Position numbers and translations under genes: made by a program. DNA of 64,000 nt from CAWJMD01 sp963843835 (GTDB lineage Bacteria > Actinomycetota > Actinomycetes > Actinomycetales > CAWJMD01), in assembly GCA_963843835.1 (NCBI GenBank), contig CAWJMD010000003.1, positions 124,001 to 188,000 of the forward strand, read 5' to 3'. Position 1 is the first letter of the stretch; every line of letters begins with the position of its first letter. The notes beneath the pieces are model-generated. The model saw nothing but the letters and a program-made list of their open reading frames with translations, made no database searches and was not told where the DNA came from. Shown piece by piece: positions 25,316 through 34,457 of this stretch.

Positions 25316-26758
25316 CTAGCGAAGACCCTGGAAGGCGTACGGGTTGCCCGCGAGGGCGCCAAGCAGGTACCACGACGTGGCACCCACGTGCTGGACCTGG
25401 AAGTAGCCGAACCCGAACCCGGTGTCGAGCAGGCTGGACGCGGCGACGAGCCCGGAGAGCGCCGGCAGCGTCGTGCCGCCGATGCGCTGGCCCGTGCCGA
25501 GGGTCGACTGCACGGCGCGCATCTGCGCGAGCTGGCGTTGCGCGCGGTCGCGGTCGCCACGGCGACGCCGGTCGGCCCACGCGCAGACCAGCTGCCCGGT
25601 CCCCTCCAGCCACACGCCGTCCGGGTGCACCTGGATGCCGTTGTACTGCGCCGTCGACGTGAGGCTGGCCGAGCTGAAGGTCACCCCGTCCACCGAGAAG
25701 CCTTGCGGGAGCTGGCTGGTGGGCGCACCCGCCACGTCGCTCGCGCGTAGGTTCTCGTCGGCCCAGCTCAGCGCCCTGGACGCGGACCGGTCTCGCAGCA
25801 CGAGCCAGCCCCACGTCTGGGGGTCGAGCGGGATCGGGTCGGTGTTGATGGTCGTCCCGTCGTTGGTGCCCGTGTAGAAGAAGCCACCGTCCGCGTCGTA
25901 CATGCGGCGGACGAACGCGAGGGCGTGGTCGCCCAGCTCGCTCCACTTCTTGTCGTGCGTCGCCTTGCGCAGCAGCTCGAAGAAGCCGACGACGTCGATG
26001 TTGTGCTCGGTGGAGCTGACCGTGACCGGCGCGTCGCCGCCGTCCACACCGAAGCGGTAGCCGCCCAGCGGCTGCTCGGAGTACGCGCGGTCGACGATCC
26101 ACTCCGCGATCCGCAGGGCACCGTCGAGGAACCTGCGCTTGCGCGTGTGCGTGTAGAGCTGGACCAGGGCGATGCCGGGCCACGCCATGTCGCCGACCGC
26201 GGTACCGAGGAATCCGAACTGCGAGCCGATGTTCGCGCTCCCGTCGGCCCGAACGAAGCCGTCCGGTTGGGGACTGCCGTCGTAGAAGACGTAAGGCCCC
26301 ACGTTGTAGGCCTGCCGGAGCCGGCCGTCCGAGAACCCGGGGTCGTGGGACTGCGCGTAGAGGAACCCGTCCCCGAGCAGCTCGGCACGCTCGCGGGAGT
26401 GCCGGGACCCCTCCAGCAGGTAGGCGTTGATCGCGAGCGCGTTGTCGTAGACGAAGGCGGTGCTGAACAGGCCGAGCTCGTCGGCGTAGCTCTGCGCGAG
26501 ACGGACACCGGGGTTCTCGTCCGGGTAGCCGTCGGTGGCGGCGTCGAGGAACCCGTAGGCCGCGCGCACCGACTCGCGCGCGGAGCCGTTCGCTCCGGAG
26601 GTCCACGATCCGGCCGGGCGGCCGCTGGCCTGCGCCGGGGCGGCGGAGGTGGCCACGCCCGCGGTCGCGGCCAGCGCCATCCCGGCGGTCAGCACTCCGC
26701 GCCTCGACAGCACGGTCGCTCCGGGCGATGGGACGTGTGGGTCAGGGAAAGGGGTCAC
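25316..26758 (-). CDS. Tat-exported six-hairpin glycosidase-like protein
   Basis: A 480-residue secreted protein. The N-terminus holds a twin-arginine signal, LSRRGVLTAGMALAATAGVA, ending near ASG. The mature part has repeated aromatic- and helix-rich segments such as TAFVYDNALAINAYLLEGSR, DMAWPGIALVQLYTHTRKRR, TEHNIDVVGFFELLRKA and GGFFYTGTNDGTTINTDPIP that look like an (alpha/alpha)6 toroid, the fold of six-hairpin glycosidases and polysaccharide lyases. No exact family or catalytic acid could be assigned. GTG start at 26758 is supported by AGGAGG 8 nt upstream. It is divergent from a LacI regulator with two operators between them, so a carbohydrate inducer is likely. Confidence 0.72.
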   Translation of the reverse strand: MTPFPDPHVPSPGATVLSRRGVLTAGMALAATAGVATSAAPAQASGRPAGSWTSGANGSARESVRAAYGFLDAATDGYPDENPGVRLAQSYADELGLFSTAFVYDNALAINAYLLEGSRHSRERAELLGDGFLYAQSHDPGFSDGRLRQAYNVGPYVFYDGSPQPDGFVRADGSANIGSQFGFLGTAVGDMAWPGIALVQLYTHTRKRRFLDGALRIAEWIVDRAYSEQPLGGYRFGVDGGDAPVTVSSTEHNIDVVGFFELLRKATHDKKWSELGDHALAFVRRMYDADGGFFYTGTNDGTTINTDPIPLDPQTWGWLVLRDRSASRALSWADENLRASDVAGAPTSQLPQGFSVDGVTFSSASLTSTAQYNGIQVHPDGVWLEGTGQLVCAWADRRRRGDRDRAQRQLAQMRAVQSTLGTGQRIGGTTLPALSGLVAASSLLDTGFGFGYFQVQHVGATSWYLLGALAGNPYAFQGLR

Positions 26759-26830
26759 GACGGGGGCCTCCTCGGCGGTGGGGTGACCGCCGCATCCTGC
26801 GCCGCCCGGGACACGGTGGTCAAGAGTTCC

Positions 26831-26844
26831 AGAGAACGCTCTCT
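26831..26844. promoter_or_regulatory. LacI-type operator, distal copy
   Basis: AGAGAACGCTCTCT, an imperfect palindrome with a central CG, the typical form of LacI-family operators. It lies 72 bp upstream of the glycosidase-like gene start and its centre is 55 bp from that of the second copy. Confidence 0.65.
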
Positions 26845-26886
26845 CATGCTGGACACGCACGGAAGGGACCGAGTACACAAGGGATA

Positions 26887-26900
26887 TGGAGCGCTCTCTC
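26887..26900. promoter_or_regulatory. LacI-type operator, proximal copy
   Basis: TGGAGCGCTCTCTC containing the perfect palindrome GAGCGCTC at 26889-26896, 15 bp before the lacI-like GTG start. It shares the GCTCTCT half with the other operator. The placement suggests autoregulation of the LacI-type gene. Confidence 0.65.
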
Positions 26901-26914
26901 ACCCCGGCCCGGCC

Positions 26915-27937
26915 GTGATCGTCGGTCGTGGCCGTTCTGTCGTCCCGACGCTCGAGACTGTGGCAGCCTCCGCCGGCGTCTCGCGCGCGACGGTCTCGCG
27001 GGTCGTGAACAGATCCCCCACGGTCTCGCCGCAGATCCGCGCCACGGTCGAGGAGGCGATCTCGAGACTGGGGTACGTCCCGAACCGCGCGGCGCGCAGC
27101 CTCGTCACCCGCCGGACCGACTCCGTCGCCGTCGTCATGCGCGAGCCGGTGGAGTTCGGGTTCGCCGACCCGTACCTGTCGAGCGTCGTGGTGGCTGCCG
27201 GGCAGTCCCTGGTCGGGACCGGAGTGCAGCTCGTGGTAATGATGGCGCAGGACGACGACGGGCACGCCAGCCTCCTGGAGTACGTGCGGGCCGGGCACGT
27301 CGACGGCGTCATCCTGCTGTCCGCCCACGACGGGGACCCGCTGCCGTCCGAGCTGGCGCGTTCCGGTGTCCCCCTCGTCGTCGGGGGGCGCACCTCGCGA
27401 CGCCTGCAGGGGGTGCCCTGCGTCGACGCCGACAACGTCGGGGGCGGCGCCCTGGCCGCCGGCCGACTGCTGTCCACCGGGCGCAAGCGCCTCGCGATCC
27501 TGGCCGGTCCGGCCGACATGCCTTCGGCGACAGACCGGCTCGCCGGTTTCCGGAACACGCTGGCGGCGGCCGGGCACCCCGCCGACCTGGTGGCCTACGG
27601 CGACTGGACCCGGGCGTCCGGCGAGTCGGCCATGGGCGAGCTGCTGCGACGCGACCCGGGGCTCGACGGCGTGTTCGTGGCCAGCGACCTGATGGCCACG
27701 GGGGCCCTGCAGGCCCTCCGCAGCGCAGGACGACGCGTGCCCGAGGACGTGGCGGTCGTCGGCTTCGACGACATCGACATGGCGGCACACACCGACCCGC
27801 CGCTGACCACCGTGCGGCAGGAGCCCGGGGAGTCCGCGCGCACGATGGTCTCCATGCTCCTGTCCCAGGTCCGAGGCGAGGAGGCGACCGATTCGGTCAC
27901 GCTGCCGACGCGTCTCATCGTGCGCAGGTCGGGCTGA
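26915..27937 (+). CDS. LacI family transcriptional regulator
   Basis: A 340-residue LacI/GalR regulator, the standard length, from GTG 26915. The DNA-binding domain is TLETVAASAGVSRATVSRVV with the hinge ISRLGYVPNRAARSLVTRRT. The effector domain follows (DSVAVVMREPVEFGFADPYL, then MMAQDDDGHASLLEYVRAGH) and ends with VAVVGFDDIDMAAHTDPPLT, TVRQEP, the conserved C-terminal block. It is divergent from the Tat-exported glycosidase-like gene, with two operators in the shared region, so it most likely represses that gene and itself until an oligosaccharide is present. Confidence 0.95.
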   Translation: MIVGRGRSVVPTLETVAASAGVSRATVSRVVNRSPTVSPQIRATVEEAISRLGYVPNRAARSLVTRRTDSVAVVMREPVEFGFADPYLSSVVVAAGQSLVGTGVQLVVMMAQDDDGHASLLEYVRAGHVDGVILLSAHDGDPLPSELARSGVPLVVGGRTSRRLQGVPCVDADNVGGGALAAGRLLSTGRKRLAILAGPADMPSATDRLAGFRNTLAAAGHPADLVAYGDWTRASGESAMGELLRRDPGLDGVFVASDLMATGALQALRSAGRRVPEDVAVVGFDDIDMAAHTDPPLTTVRQEPGESARTMVSMLLSQVRGEEATDSVTLPTRLIVRRSG

Positions 27938-27949
27938 ACACGCCCAGGG

Positions 27950-28234
27950 TCAGGCCGAGACCTTGACGTCCTTCCAGAACGCGACGTGGTCCTTGATCTC
28001 CTGAGCAGCGTCCTTCGGCTCCGGGTAGTACCAGGCGGCGTCCTCGCTGACGGTGCCGTCGTGCTCCAGCGTCAGGTACGAGGCCGTGCCCTTCCAGGGG
28101 CACACGCTCGTGGTGTCCGAGGAGCGCACGACGTCGTCGCGCAGCGACTCGCGCGGGAAGTAGTGGTTCCCCTCGACGACGACCGTGTCCTGCGACTCGG
28201 CGATCGTGAGGCCGTTCCAGGTGGCCTTGGCCAT
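27950..28234 (-). CDS. DUF427 domain protein
   Basis: A 94-residue single-domain DUF427 protein: ATWNGLTIAESQDTVVVEGN, YFPRESLRDDVV, then TSVCPWKGTASYLTLEHDG and the C-terminal AAWYYPEPKDAAQEIKDHVA. The CPWKG and AWYYPEP motifs are diagnostic. The family has a small beta-tent fold with a conserved buried cavity and unknown activity. It lies 14 bp downstream of an SDR gene on the same strand and converges with the LacI-type gene. Confidence 0.93.
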   Translation of the reverse strand: MAKATWNGLTIAESQDTVVVEGNHYFPRESLRDDVVRSSDTTSVCPWKGTASYLTLEHDGTVSEDAAWYYPEPKDAAQEIKDHVAFWKDVKVSA

Positions 28235-28248
28235 CAGCGTTCTCCTCC

Positions 28249-29221
28249 TCAGGCGGACACCTCGTCGAGGTCCGCGTAGGTGACGCCGGTGAGCTCCACC
28301 GACCTCTCCCACAACCAACCCGCGTCGGCGGCGTCGTATGCCTTCGGCTCGGCCCAGCACCTTGGCCGCACCGCCGCGCGTTCCACCCCGACCGGTCGGT
28401 CCGTAGTAGTCGCCCGACTCCGCCCCCGGGTCCGTCGCAGCACGAAGCAGCGGCCACGAGCCGAGCGTCGCCGGGGCCGCGACCAGGCTCGTCAGCAGCG
28501 TCGACACCCTCCCGAGAAGCTTCGGCAGACCCATGGTCGGGCCGGCCGATCCCATCAGGTTGGTCGCCGCCACGCCCGGGTGGGCCGCCAGGACGCGCAC
28601 CGGAGTGCCGGCTGCGGCGGCGCGACGCGCCAGCTCGTGCGTGAACAGCAGGTTGGCGAGCTTCGAGCGCGAGTAAGCCGGCCAGCGGTGGTAGCTGTGC
28701 CGCCACATCAGGTCGTTCCGGTCGATGCTCCCGCCGCGGTGGGCCAGGCTGCTGACGGTCACCACGCGGCTCTCCTGCGCCCCTGCCCCGCCCGCGCGCA
28801 GCAGCGGCCACAGCCGTCCGGTCAGGGCGAAGTGGCCGAGATGGTTCGTACCGAGCTGCAGCTCGAAGCCGTCGGCGGTCTCCCGCCGGGGCGTGGCCAT
28901 CACGCCGGCGTTGTTGACGAGGAGGTCGAGCCGGTCGTGGTCGGTGGCCAGCTCGTCCGCGAAGCAGGCCACGCTCGCGAGGTCGGCCAGGTCGAGCTCG
29001 CGGGCCCGGACCCGGTCACCGGCCCCCGGCACCTCCCGCTGGACGCGGTCGAGGGCCTCCCCGGCACGGCGCGGGTCCCGGCAGGCCATCACGACGGCAG
29101 CGCCGCAGCGGGCCAGGGCCAGGGTCGTCTCGAGCCCCAGGCCGGAGTTCGCACCGGTCACGACCGCGGTCCGGCCACTCAGGTCCGGCATCTCCTCGGG
29201 CGTCCACACGTCGTCACTCAC
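28249..29221 (-). CDS. Short-chain dehydrogenase, retinol-dehydrogenase type (frame break)
   Basis: SDR oxidoreductase from GTG 29221. The Rossmann motif is AVVTGANSGLGLETTLALAR (about residues 17-36), LLVNNAGVM follows, and the catalytic Tyr-x3-Lys lies in WPAYSRSKLANLLFTHELA with the upstream Ser in VTVSSLAHRGG. PGVAATNLMG is typical of the light-dependent-protochlorophyllide/retinol dehydrogenase-like branch. Near 28353-28355 a GGG run (minus strand) contains one base too many; correcting it joins GGAAKVL to AEPKAYDAADAGWLWERSVE and gives about 323 residues. Substrate unknown. Confidence 0.88.
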
Positions 29222-29282
29222 CCACCCATCCTGCGCCCCAGGCTCCTCGTCCGCGCGGCCAGCCCCACCCTGGGTGGCGACG

Positions 29283-31034
29283 TCAGCGGCGGAGCACTCC
29301 GGGCCCACGGGCCGCCGGCGCGTCGCCGGGGACGGCCGGGCGCCGAGGCGGAACCGGGACGAGTCGTTCGTACGGCTCCCCCTGCGCGGGCCGCTCGTCC
29401 GGGTCCCCGCGGCACGGCCAGAGGGAGACGGCCCGCTCCGCCTGGGCGGTGATCGTCAGCGACGGGTTGACCCCCAGGTTGGCCGAGATGGCTGAGCCGT
29501 CGACGACGCTGATCCCCGGGTGGCCGTGCAGGCGGTGGTACGCGTCCACCACGCCGGTCGAGGCGTCCGCCGAGATGGGGCACCCCCCGAGGAAGTGGGC
29601 GGTCATCGGCACGTCGAAGAGGTCCGGGACCGAGCCGCCGGCGAACCCCCGCTGCCCGGCGCGCCGCCCGAGCCGGTCGGCGATCGCTCGGATCGCCCGG
29701 TGCCCGGCCGGGATCCACGAGGGGTTCGGCTCACCGTGGCCCTGACGGGAGGTCAGCCGTACGCCGGGACCGAACCGTCTCGGGCGCGCCGAGACGACGA
29801 TCGAGTTGTCTCGGGTCTGCATGACGAGGCCGATCACGGAGCGCTCGCTCCACCGGCGCACCGAGGTGGCGAGCAGGAGCTCGGACGGGTGCCGGACGGC
29901 GCGGCCGAGGAACGTCAGCCACCGTGGTCGGCGTCCACCACCGTCCACCAGCAGGGTGGCGAGCAGGCCCATCGCGTTGGAACCCGGTCCGTACCTGACG
30001 TTCTCGACATGCGTGTCGCCGGACGGGTGGAAGGAGGCCGTGATCGCCACTCCGCGAGAGGTGTCGACGGTCGGGCTGACCTTGGGGACGAGCGCACCGA
30101 GCAGCGCCTCCGAGTTGGTACGTGTCAGGTGCCCGAGGCGGGGCGACAGCCGCGGCAGGCGTCCCCGTCGTGCCAGGTCGTGCAGGAGGGACTGGGTCCC
30201 CCAGGTACCCGCGGCGACCACCACGTGCCGCGCCGTCACGGTCTCCTGCCGCGCACGTCGGCCACGCCGCCCAGTCTGCCGGGTCGTCACGGCGAAACCG
30301 GCTGCGTCGGAACCGGTGTCGAGCGGAACGACGTCGACGACGGTCCGCATCGGCTCGATCCGCACACCGAGTCGCTCAGCCAGCGCGAGGTAGTTCTTGA
30401 CCAGGGTGTTCTTGGCTCCGACCCGGCAGCCGGTCATGCAGGAGCCGCACTCCGTGCACGTGGTGCGGCGCGGCCCTGCTCCGCCGAAGTACGGGTCGTC
30501 GACGTCACGCCCGGGTCCCGTGCCCAGGGTCTGACCGAAGAGCACCCCCACGGGCGTGCGCCGGAACGTGTGACCCACGCCGAGGTCCTCTGCGGCCTCG
30601 CGCATCACCTGCTCGACCGGTCCGTCACAGGGGTTGGTGACCACGCCGAGCATCCGCGAGGCCTCCGCGTAGTGGGGGGCGAGCTCGTCCTGCCAGTCGG
30701 TGATGTGACCCCACTGGGGGTCGGCGAAGAACGGCCGCGGGGGCACGTAAAGGGTGTTGGCGTAGTTGAGAGACCCACCGCCGACGCCCGCGCCACCCAG
30801 CAGCACGACGTCCTTCAGACGGTGGATGCGCTGGATGCCGAACAGCCCCAGCGACGGGGCCCAGAGGAAGCGGCGCAGGTCCCACGACGACCGAGGCAGG
30901 TCGGCGTCGGCGAACCGGCGTCCCGCCTCGTAGACGAGGACGTCGTAGCCCTTCTCGGCGAGCCTGAGGGCGGCGACGGACCCGCCGAACCCCGAGCCGA
31001 CGACGACCACGTCGTGGTCGAGGACCTCCGTCAC
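29283..31034 (-). CDS. GMC-family oxidoreductase (ChoD/cholesterol-oxidase-like)
   Basis: A 583-residue FAD enzyme. The dinucleotide motif VVVVGSGFGGSVAALRLAEK starts at residue 8, and LLGGAGVGGGSLNYANTL is the second GMC block. The C-terminal active-site region reads HFLGGCPISADASTGVVDAY and SVVDGSAISANLGVNPSLTI. A cysteine cluster C-x2-C-x2-C-x3-C occurs in TTCTECGSCMTGCRVGAKNT near residue 165. By position (next to guaB3/guaB) it corresponds to mycobacterial choD, whose substrate is still debated. Start GTG overlaps the ALDH stop by 4 nt, so oxidation of an alcohol and its aldehyde by successive enzymes is plausible. Confidence 0.88.
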   Translation of the reverse strand: MTEVLDHDVVVVGSGFGGSVAALRLAEKGYDVLVYEAGRRFADADLPRSSWDLRRFLWAPSLGLFGIQRIHRLKDVVLLGGAGVGGGSLNYANTLYVPPRPFFADPQWGHITDWQDELAPHYAEASRMLGVVTNPCDGPVEQVMREAAEDLGVGHTFRRTPVGVLFGQTLGTGPGRDVDDPYFGGAGPRRTTCTECGSCMTGCRVGAKNTLVKNYLALAERLGVRIEPMRTVVDVVPLDTGSDAAGFAVTTRQTGRRGRRARQETVTARHVVVAAGTWGTQSLLHDLARRGRLPRLSPRLGHLTRTNSEALLGALVPKVSPTVDTSRGVAITASFHPSGDTHVENVRYGPGSNAMGLLATLLVDGGGRRPRWLTFLGRAVRHPSELLLATSVRRWSERSVIGLVMQTRDNSIVVSARPRRFGPGVRLTSRQGHGEPNPSWIPAGHRAIRAIADRLGRRAGQRGFAGGSVPDLFDVPMTAHFLGGCPISADASTGVVDAYHRLHGHPGISVVDGSAISANLGVNPSLTITAQAERAVSLWPCRGDPDERPAQGEPYERLVPVPPRRPAVPGDAPAARGPGVLRR

Positions 31035-32641
31035 AGCAGCCTCGACGACTTCATCGCCCTGAGCGCGAGCGTCATCGCCCGGGTCCACCGGTGCCCGGGC
31101 AGGTCGAACACGCGACCCAGGGCGATCCCCCGGCCCGTGCCCCGCTGCACGGAGATGGTCTGCGACTGCGTGAACTTGGTGATCCCCTCGCTCCCGTGGC
31201 GGCGTCCGAGTCCCGAGGAGCGCATGCCGCCCATCGGTGCCGATACGGCGGCCCACGTGGCCAGGTACCCCTCGTTGACGTTGACGGTGCCGGCCTCGAT
31301 GCGTCGGGCGAGTCGACGGCCGCGGTCCGCGTCCCGCGTCCAGACGGAGGCGTTCAGGCCGTACACCGTGCCGTTGGCGAGCTCGACCGCCTCGTCGTCG
31401 CCACCGACCGTGTACACGGAGACGACCGGACCGAAGGTCTCCTCGGCGAAGCACGTCGCGTCGGAGGGGACGTCGGCGAGGACTGTCGGCTCGTAGAACA
31501 GCGGGCCGACGTCGGGCCGGGGCCGCCCTCCCACGATGACCCGCGCGCCCTTGGCGACGGCGTCGCCGACGTGCGCGACGACCCTCTCGAGCTGCGCTGC
31601 CGAGACGAGCGAGCCCATGTCGGCCCCGTAGTCCAGACCCGACCCCAGCCTGACCGCCCTCATCCTGCGCAGGAACGCCGCCATGAACTCGTCGTGGACG
31701 TCGCGGTGCACCACGAGCCGCTCCGTCGACACGCACAGCTGGCCCGCGCTGGCGGTCACCGACCGCACCGCGCACTCGGCGGCCAGCTCGACCGCCGCGT
31801 CGTCGGCCACGTAGAAGGTGTTCTTGCCGCCCAGCTCCAGCGACGAGCCCACCAGACGCGACGCAGCCTGGACCGCGACCGTCCTGCCGGTCGAGGTCGA
31901 GCCCGTGAAGCAGACGTAGTCGACCTGGTCGATCAGCGCCGGGCCGGTGACGGCCCCCTCGCCGCTGACCACCTGCAGGACACCCTCGGGCAGCCCGGCC
32001 TGCTGCAGCAGGTCAGCCGCCCACAGTGCGGTGAGCACCGACCTGGCGTCGGGCTTCAGCACCACGCCGTTGCCGGCGACGAGCGCGGGGAGCAGGTCCG
32101 ACACCGCCAGGGTCAGCGGGTAGTTCCACGGCGAGATCACGCCGACGACCCCCTGCGGCCTGCGCTCCTCCGAGGTGCTGAACAGCAGTGGGACGAGCCC
32201 CGCGCGCCGTCGCGACGAGAGGTAGGCGCCCCCTCGGCGTCCGTAGTGACGCGCCACCAGCGCCACGTCGGCGACCTCCTCGAACGCGTGGACGCGGGCC
32301 TTGCCGCTCTCCAGCTGGATCAGGTCGAGCACGGCTGACTGGCGGTCGAGCACCAGGTCGTGCAGCCGCATCAGCACCGCGCAACGCTCGGCGACGGGAC
32401 GAGCCTGCCAGCGCCGCTGCGCCGCGCGGGCGTCGGAGACGGCGAGCACGACGTCGTCGGCTGTGGACTGCGGGACCTCCGCCAGCCGGCTCCCGAAGGG
32501 GCTGCGGGCCGTGACCGTGAGGGCGTCGGGAGCCGCCACCACGCGCGACAGCAGCCGGTCGACGGCGGCGGCGTCCACACGCGGGTCGCGCGGGTCGGCC
32601 TCGGGTCGGTGAGCGGCGTCGGTGACACTGCCGGAGCTCAT
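31031..32641 (-). CDS. NAD(P)-dependent aldehyde dehydrogenase, succinic-semialdehyde type
   Basis: A 536-residue ALDH-superfamily enzyme with the usual order of motifs: ISPWNYPLTLAVSDLLPALV near residue 165, FTGSTSTGRTVAVQAASRLV, catalytic base Glu in SSLELGGKN near residue 265 and catalytic Cys in ASAGQLCVSTERLVV near residue 300. GPVVSVYTV and PMGGMRSSGLGRRHG close the domain. Sequence style is closest to the actinobacterial succinate-semialdehyde dehydrogenase GabD2 group. It is the first gene of a pair with the GMC oxidoreductase (4-nt overlap); the physiological aldehyde cannot be named from sequence. Confidence 0.88.
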   Translation of the reverse strand: MSSGSVTDAAHRPEADPRDPRVDAAAVDRLLSRVVAAPDALTVTARSPFGSRLAEVPQSTADDVVLAVSDARAAQRRWQARPVAERCAVLMRLHDLVLDRQSAVLDLIQLESGKARVHAFEEVADVALVARHYGRRGGAYLSSRRRAGLVPLLFSTSEERRPQGVVGVISPWNYPLTLAVSDLLPALVAGNGVVLKPDARSVLTALWAADLLQQAGLPEGVLQVVSGEGAVTGPALIDQVDYVCFTGSTSTGRTVAVQAASRLVGSSLELGGKNTFYVADDAAVELAAECAVRSVTASAGQLCVSTERLVVHRDVHDEFMAAFLRRMRAVRLGSGLDYGADMGSLVSAAQLERVVAHVGDAVAKGARVIVGGRPRPDVGPLFYEPTVLADVPSDATCFAEETFGPVVSVYTVGGDDEAVELANGTVYGLNASVWTRDADRGRRLARRIEAGTVNVNEGYLATWAAVSAPMGGMRSSGLGRRHGSEGITKFTQSQTISVQRGTGRGIALGRVFDLPGHRWTRAMTLALRAMKSSRLL

Positions 32642-32680
32642 TACCCAACAGTAGGTCAGGGCTGCCCGCGCCGCTCCCAC

Positions 32681-32704
32681 GTCGCCCCGTACCTCGCAGA
32701 TCGG
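32681..32704. repeat. Extragenic repeat, copy 1
   Basis: GTCGCCCC followed 5 nt later by TCGCAGATCGG, located between the glpD stop (32727) and the ALDH start. A closely similar element sits at 47353-47374, also just downstream of a stop codon on the minus strand. Confidence 0.45.
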
Positions 32705-32726
32705 GGTGGCGGTGGGCTGGGGGCCG

Positions 32727-34457
32727 TCAGGCGAGCGGGACGATCTCGGGCGCGCCCAGGCGGGCCGAGTCGGCGGTCTCGTCGTCGGGCATCTGCTGCG
32801 ACTCCCGCTCGGCCTCGACGCGCGCCAGGTAGTGCGAGACCTCCTTGGCGCTCTGCTCGGCGCTCCAGCCCAGCACGCCGGCCATCAGCGCCGCGGCCTG
32901 CGGGGCGGCGGAGACGCCGCGGTCCCAGGCCTCGATCGAGATGCGGGTCCGGCGGGCCAGCACGTCGTCCAGGTGGCGTGCGCCCTCGTGGGACGCGGCG
33001 TACACGACCTCGGCGGCCAGGTAGTCGTCGGCCCCCTCGATCGGTCGGGCCAGCTCAGGGTCCTCCGCGACCAGCGCCAGCACCTCGCCCACCCGCGAGC
33101 CGTAGCGCTGCAGCAGGTGCTCGATGCGCGCGACGTGCAGGCCGCTGGCGTCGGCGGTGCGGCGTCGGGCGTTCCACGCGGCGTGGTACCCCTCGGCGCC
33201 GACGAGGGGGATGCGGTCGGTGCAGCTCGGGGCGACGTGGAAGTCGAGGCCGCGCGCGACCTCGTCGATCGCGTCGGCCCCCATCACCCGGTAGGTCGTG
33301 TACTTGCCGCCGGCGACGACCACCAGCCCGGGGACGGGGTGCGCCACGACGTGCTCGCGCGACAGCTTGGAGGTCAGCTCGCTGTCACCCGACAGCAGGG
33401 GACGCAGGCCGGCGTAGACGCCTTCGACGTCCTCACGCGTCAGGGGCGTCACCAGCACCCGGTTCACGTTGTCGAGCAGGTAGTCGATGTCGTTGCTGGA
33501 GGCGGCAGGATGGGCCTTGTCCAGCTCCCAGTCGGTGTCCGTGGTGCCGATGATCCAGTGCCGGCCCCAGGGGATGACGAAGAGCACGGACGTCTCCGTG
33601 CGCAGGATCAGGCCGGACGACGACTGGATGCGGTCACGGGGCACCACCAGGTGGATGCCCTTGGAGGCGCGCACCTTGAACTGACCGCGCTCGCCAACCA
33701 TCGCCTGGGTCTCGTCCGTCCAGACCCCGGTGGCGTTGACGACCTGCCGGGCGCGCACCTCGAGCTCGCGGCCGTGCTCGAGGTCGCGCACACGCGCCCC
33801 CACGACCCTTTCCCCCTCACGCAGGAAGCCGACCACCCGCGCCCGGTTGGCCACCAGCGCACCGTAGGTGGCGGCCGTGCGCACCAGCGTCATCGTGTGC
33901 CGCGCGTCGTCGACGCCCGCGTCGTAGTACTGGACGGCGCCGATCAGGGAGTCCTTGCGCAGGCTGGGCACGACCTGCATCGCCTGCGAGCGCGTGAGGT
34001 GCCGGTGCACGGGCACACCCCGCCCGGTGCCACTGGCGAGCGCCATCGTGTCGTAGAGGGTCAGCCCGGCCCCGACGTAGGGCCGCTCCCACAGGCGGTG
34101 CTTGAGGGGGTACACGAACGAGATCGGGCGCACCAGGTGCGGGGCGAGGCGCTGGAGCAGCAGCCCCCGCTCGCGCAGCGCCTCCCGGACCAGCCCGAAG
34201 TCGAGCATCTCGAGGTAGCGCAGCCCACCGTGGATGAGCTTGGACGAGCGGGACGACGTGCCGCTGGCGTAGTCGCGTGCCTCCACGAGGGCGGTGCTCA
34301 GCCCGCGGGTGGCTGCGTCGAGCGCGGCTCCGGCCCCGACGACGCCTCCCCCGATCACGAGCACGTCGACCTCGGTCGCGGCCATCGCGGTCAGCGCGGC
34401 GTCACGCTGCGTGGGCCCCAGCCGGTCGACGGCGTCCCCGCCCACGGTGCCGCTCAC
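32727..34457 (-). CDS. glpD: Aerobic glycerol-3-phosphate dehydrogenase
   Basis: A 576-residue FAD enzyme that oxidises glycerol 3-phosphate to dihydroxyacetone phosphate and passes electrons to the membrane quinone pool. VDVLVIGGGVVGAGAALDAA (FAD site) is near residue 28, followed by GTSSRSSKLIHGGLRYLE, the hallmark of GlpD. Further conserved blocks are VIPWGRHWIIGTTDTDW and VVVAGGKYTTYRVMG. A C-terminal DAO_C helical domain runs from about residue 410. GTG 34457 overlaps the guaB3 stop (GTGA); the upstream residues up to MAAT are typical of actinobacterial GlpD, which supports this start. Confidence 0.95.
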   Translation of the reverse strand: MSGTVGGDAVDRLGPTQRDAALTAMAATEVDVLVIGGGVVGAGAALDAATRGLSTALVEARDYASGTSSRSSKLIHGGLRYLEMLDFGLVREALRERGLLLQRLAPHLVRPISFVYPLKHRLWERPYVGAGLTLYDTMALASGTGRGVPVHRHLTRSQAMQVVPSLRKDSLIGAVQYYDAGVDDARHTMTLVRTAATYGALVANRARVVGFLREGERVVGARVRDLEHGRELEVRARQVVNATGVWTDETQAMVGERGQFKVRASKGIHLVVPRDRIQSSSGLILRTETSVLFVIPWGRHWIIGTTDTDWELDKAHPAASSNDIDYLLDNVNRVLVTPLTREDVEGVYAGLRPLLSGDSELTSKLSREHVVAHPVPGLVVVAGGKYTTYRVMGADAIDEVARGLDFHVAPSCTDRIPLVGAEGYHAAWNARRRTADASGLHVARIEHLLQRYGSRVGEVLALVAEDPELARPIEGADDYLAAEVVYAASHEGARHLDDVLARRTRISIEAWDRGVSAAPQAAALMAGVLGWSAEQSAKEVSHYLARVEAERESQQMPDDETADSARLGAPEIVPLA

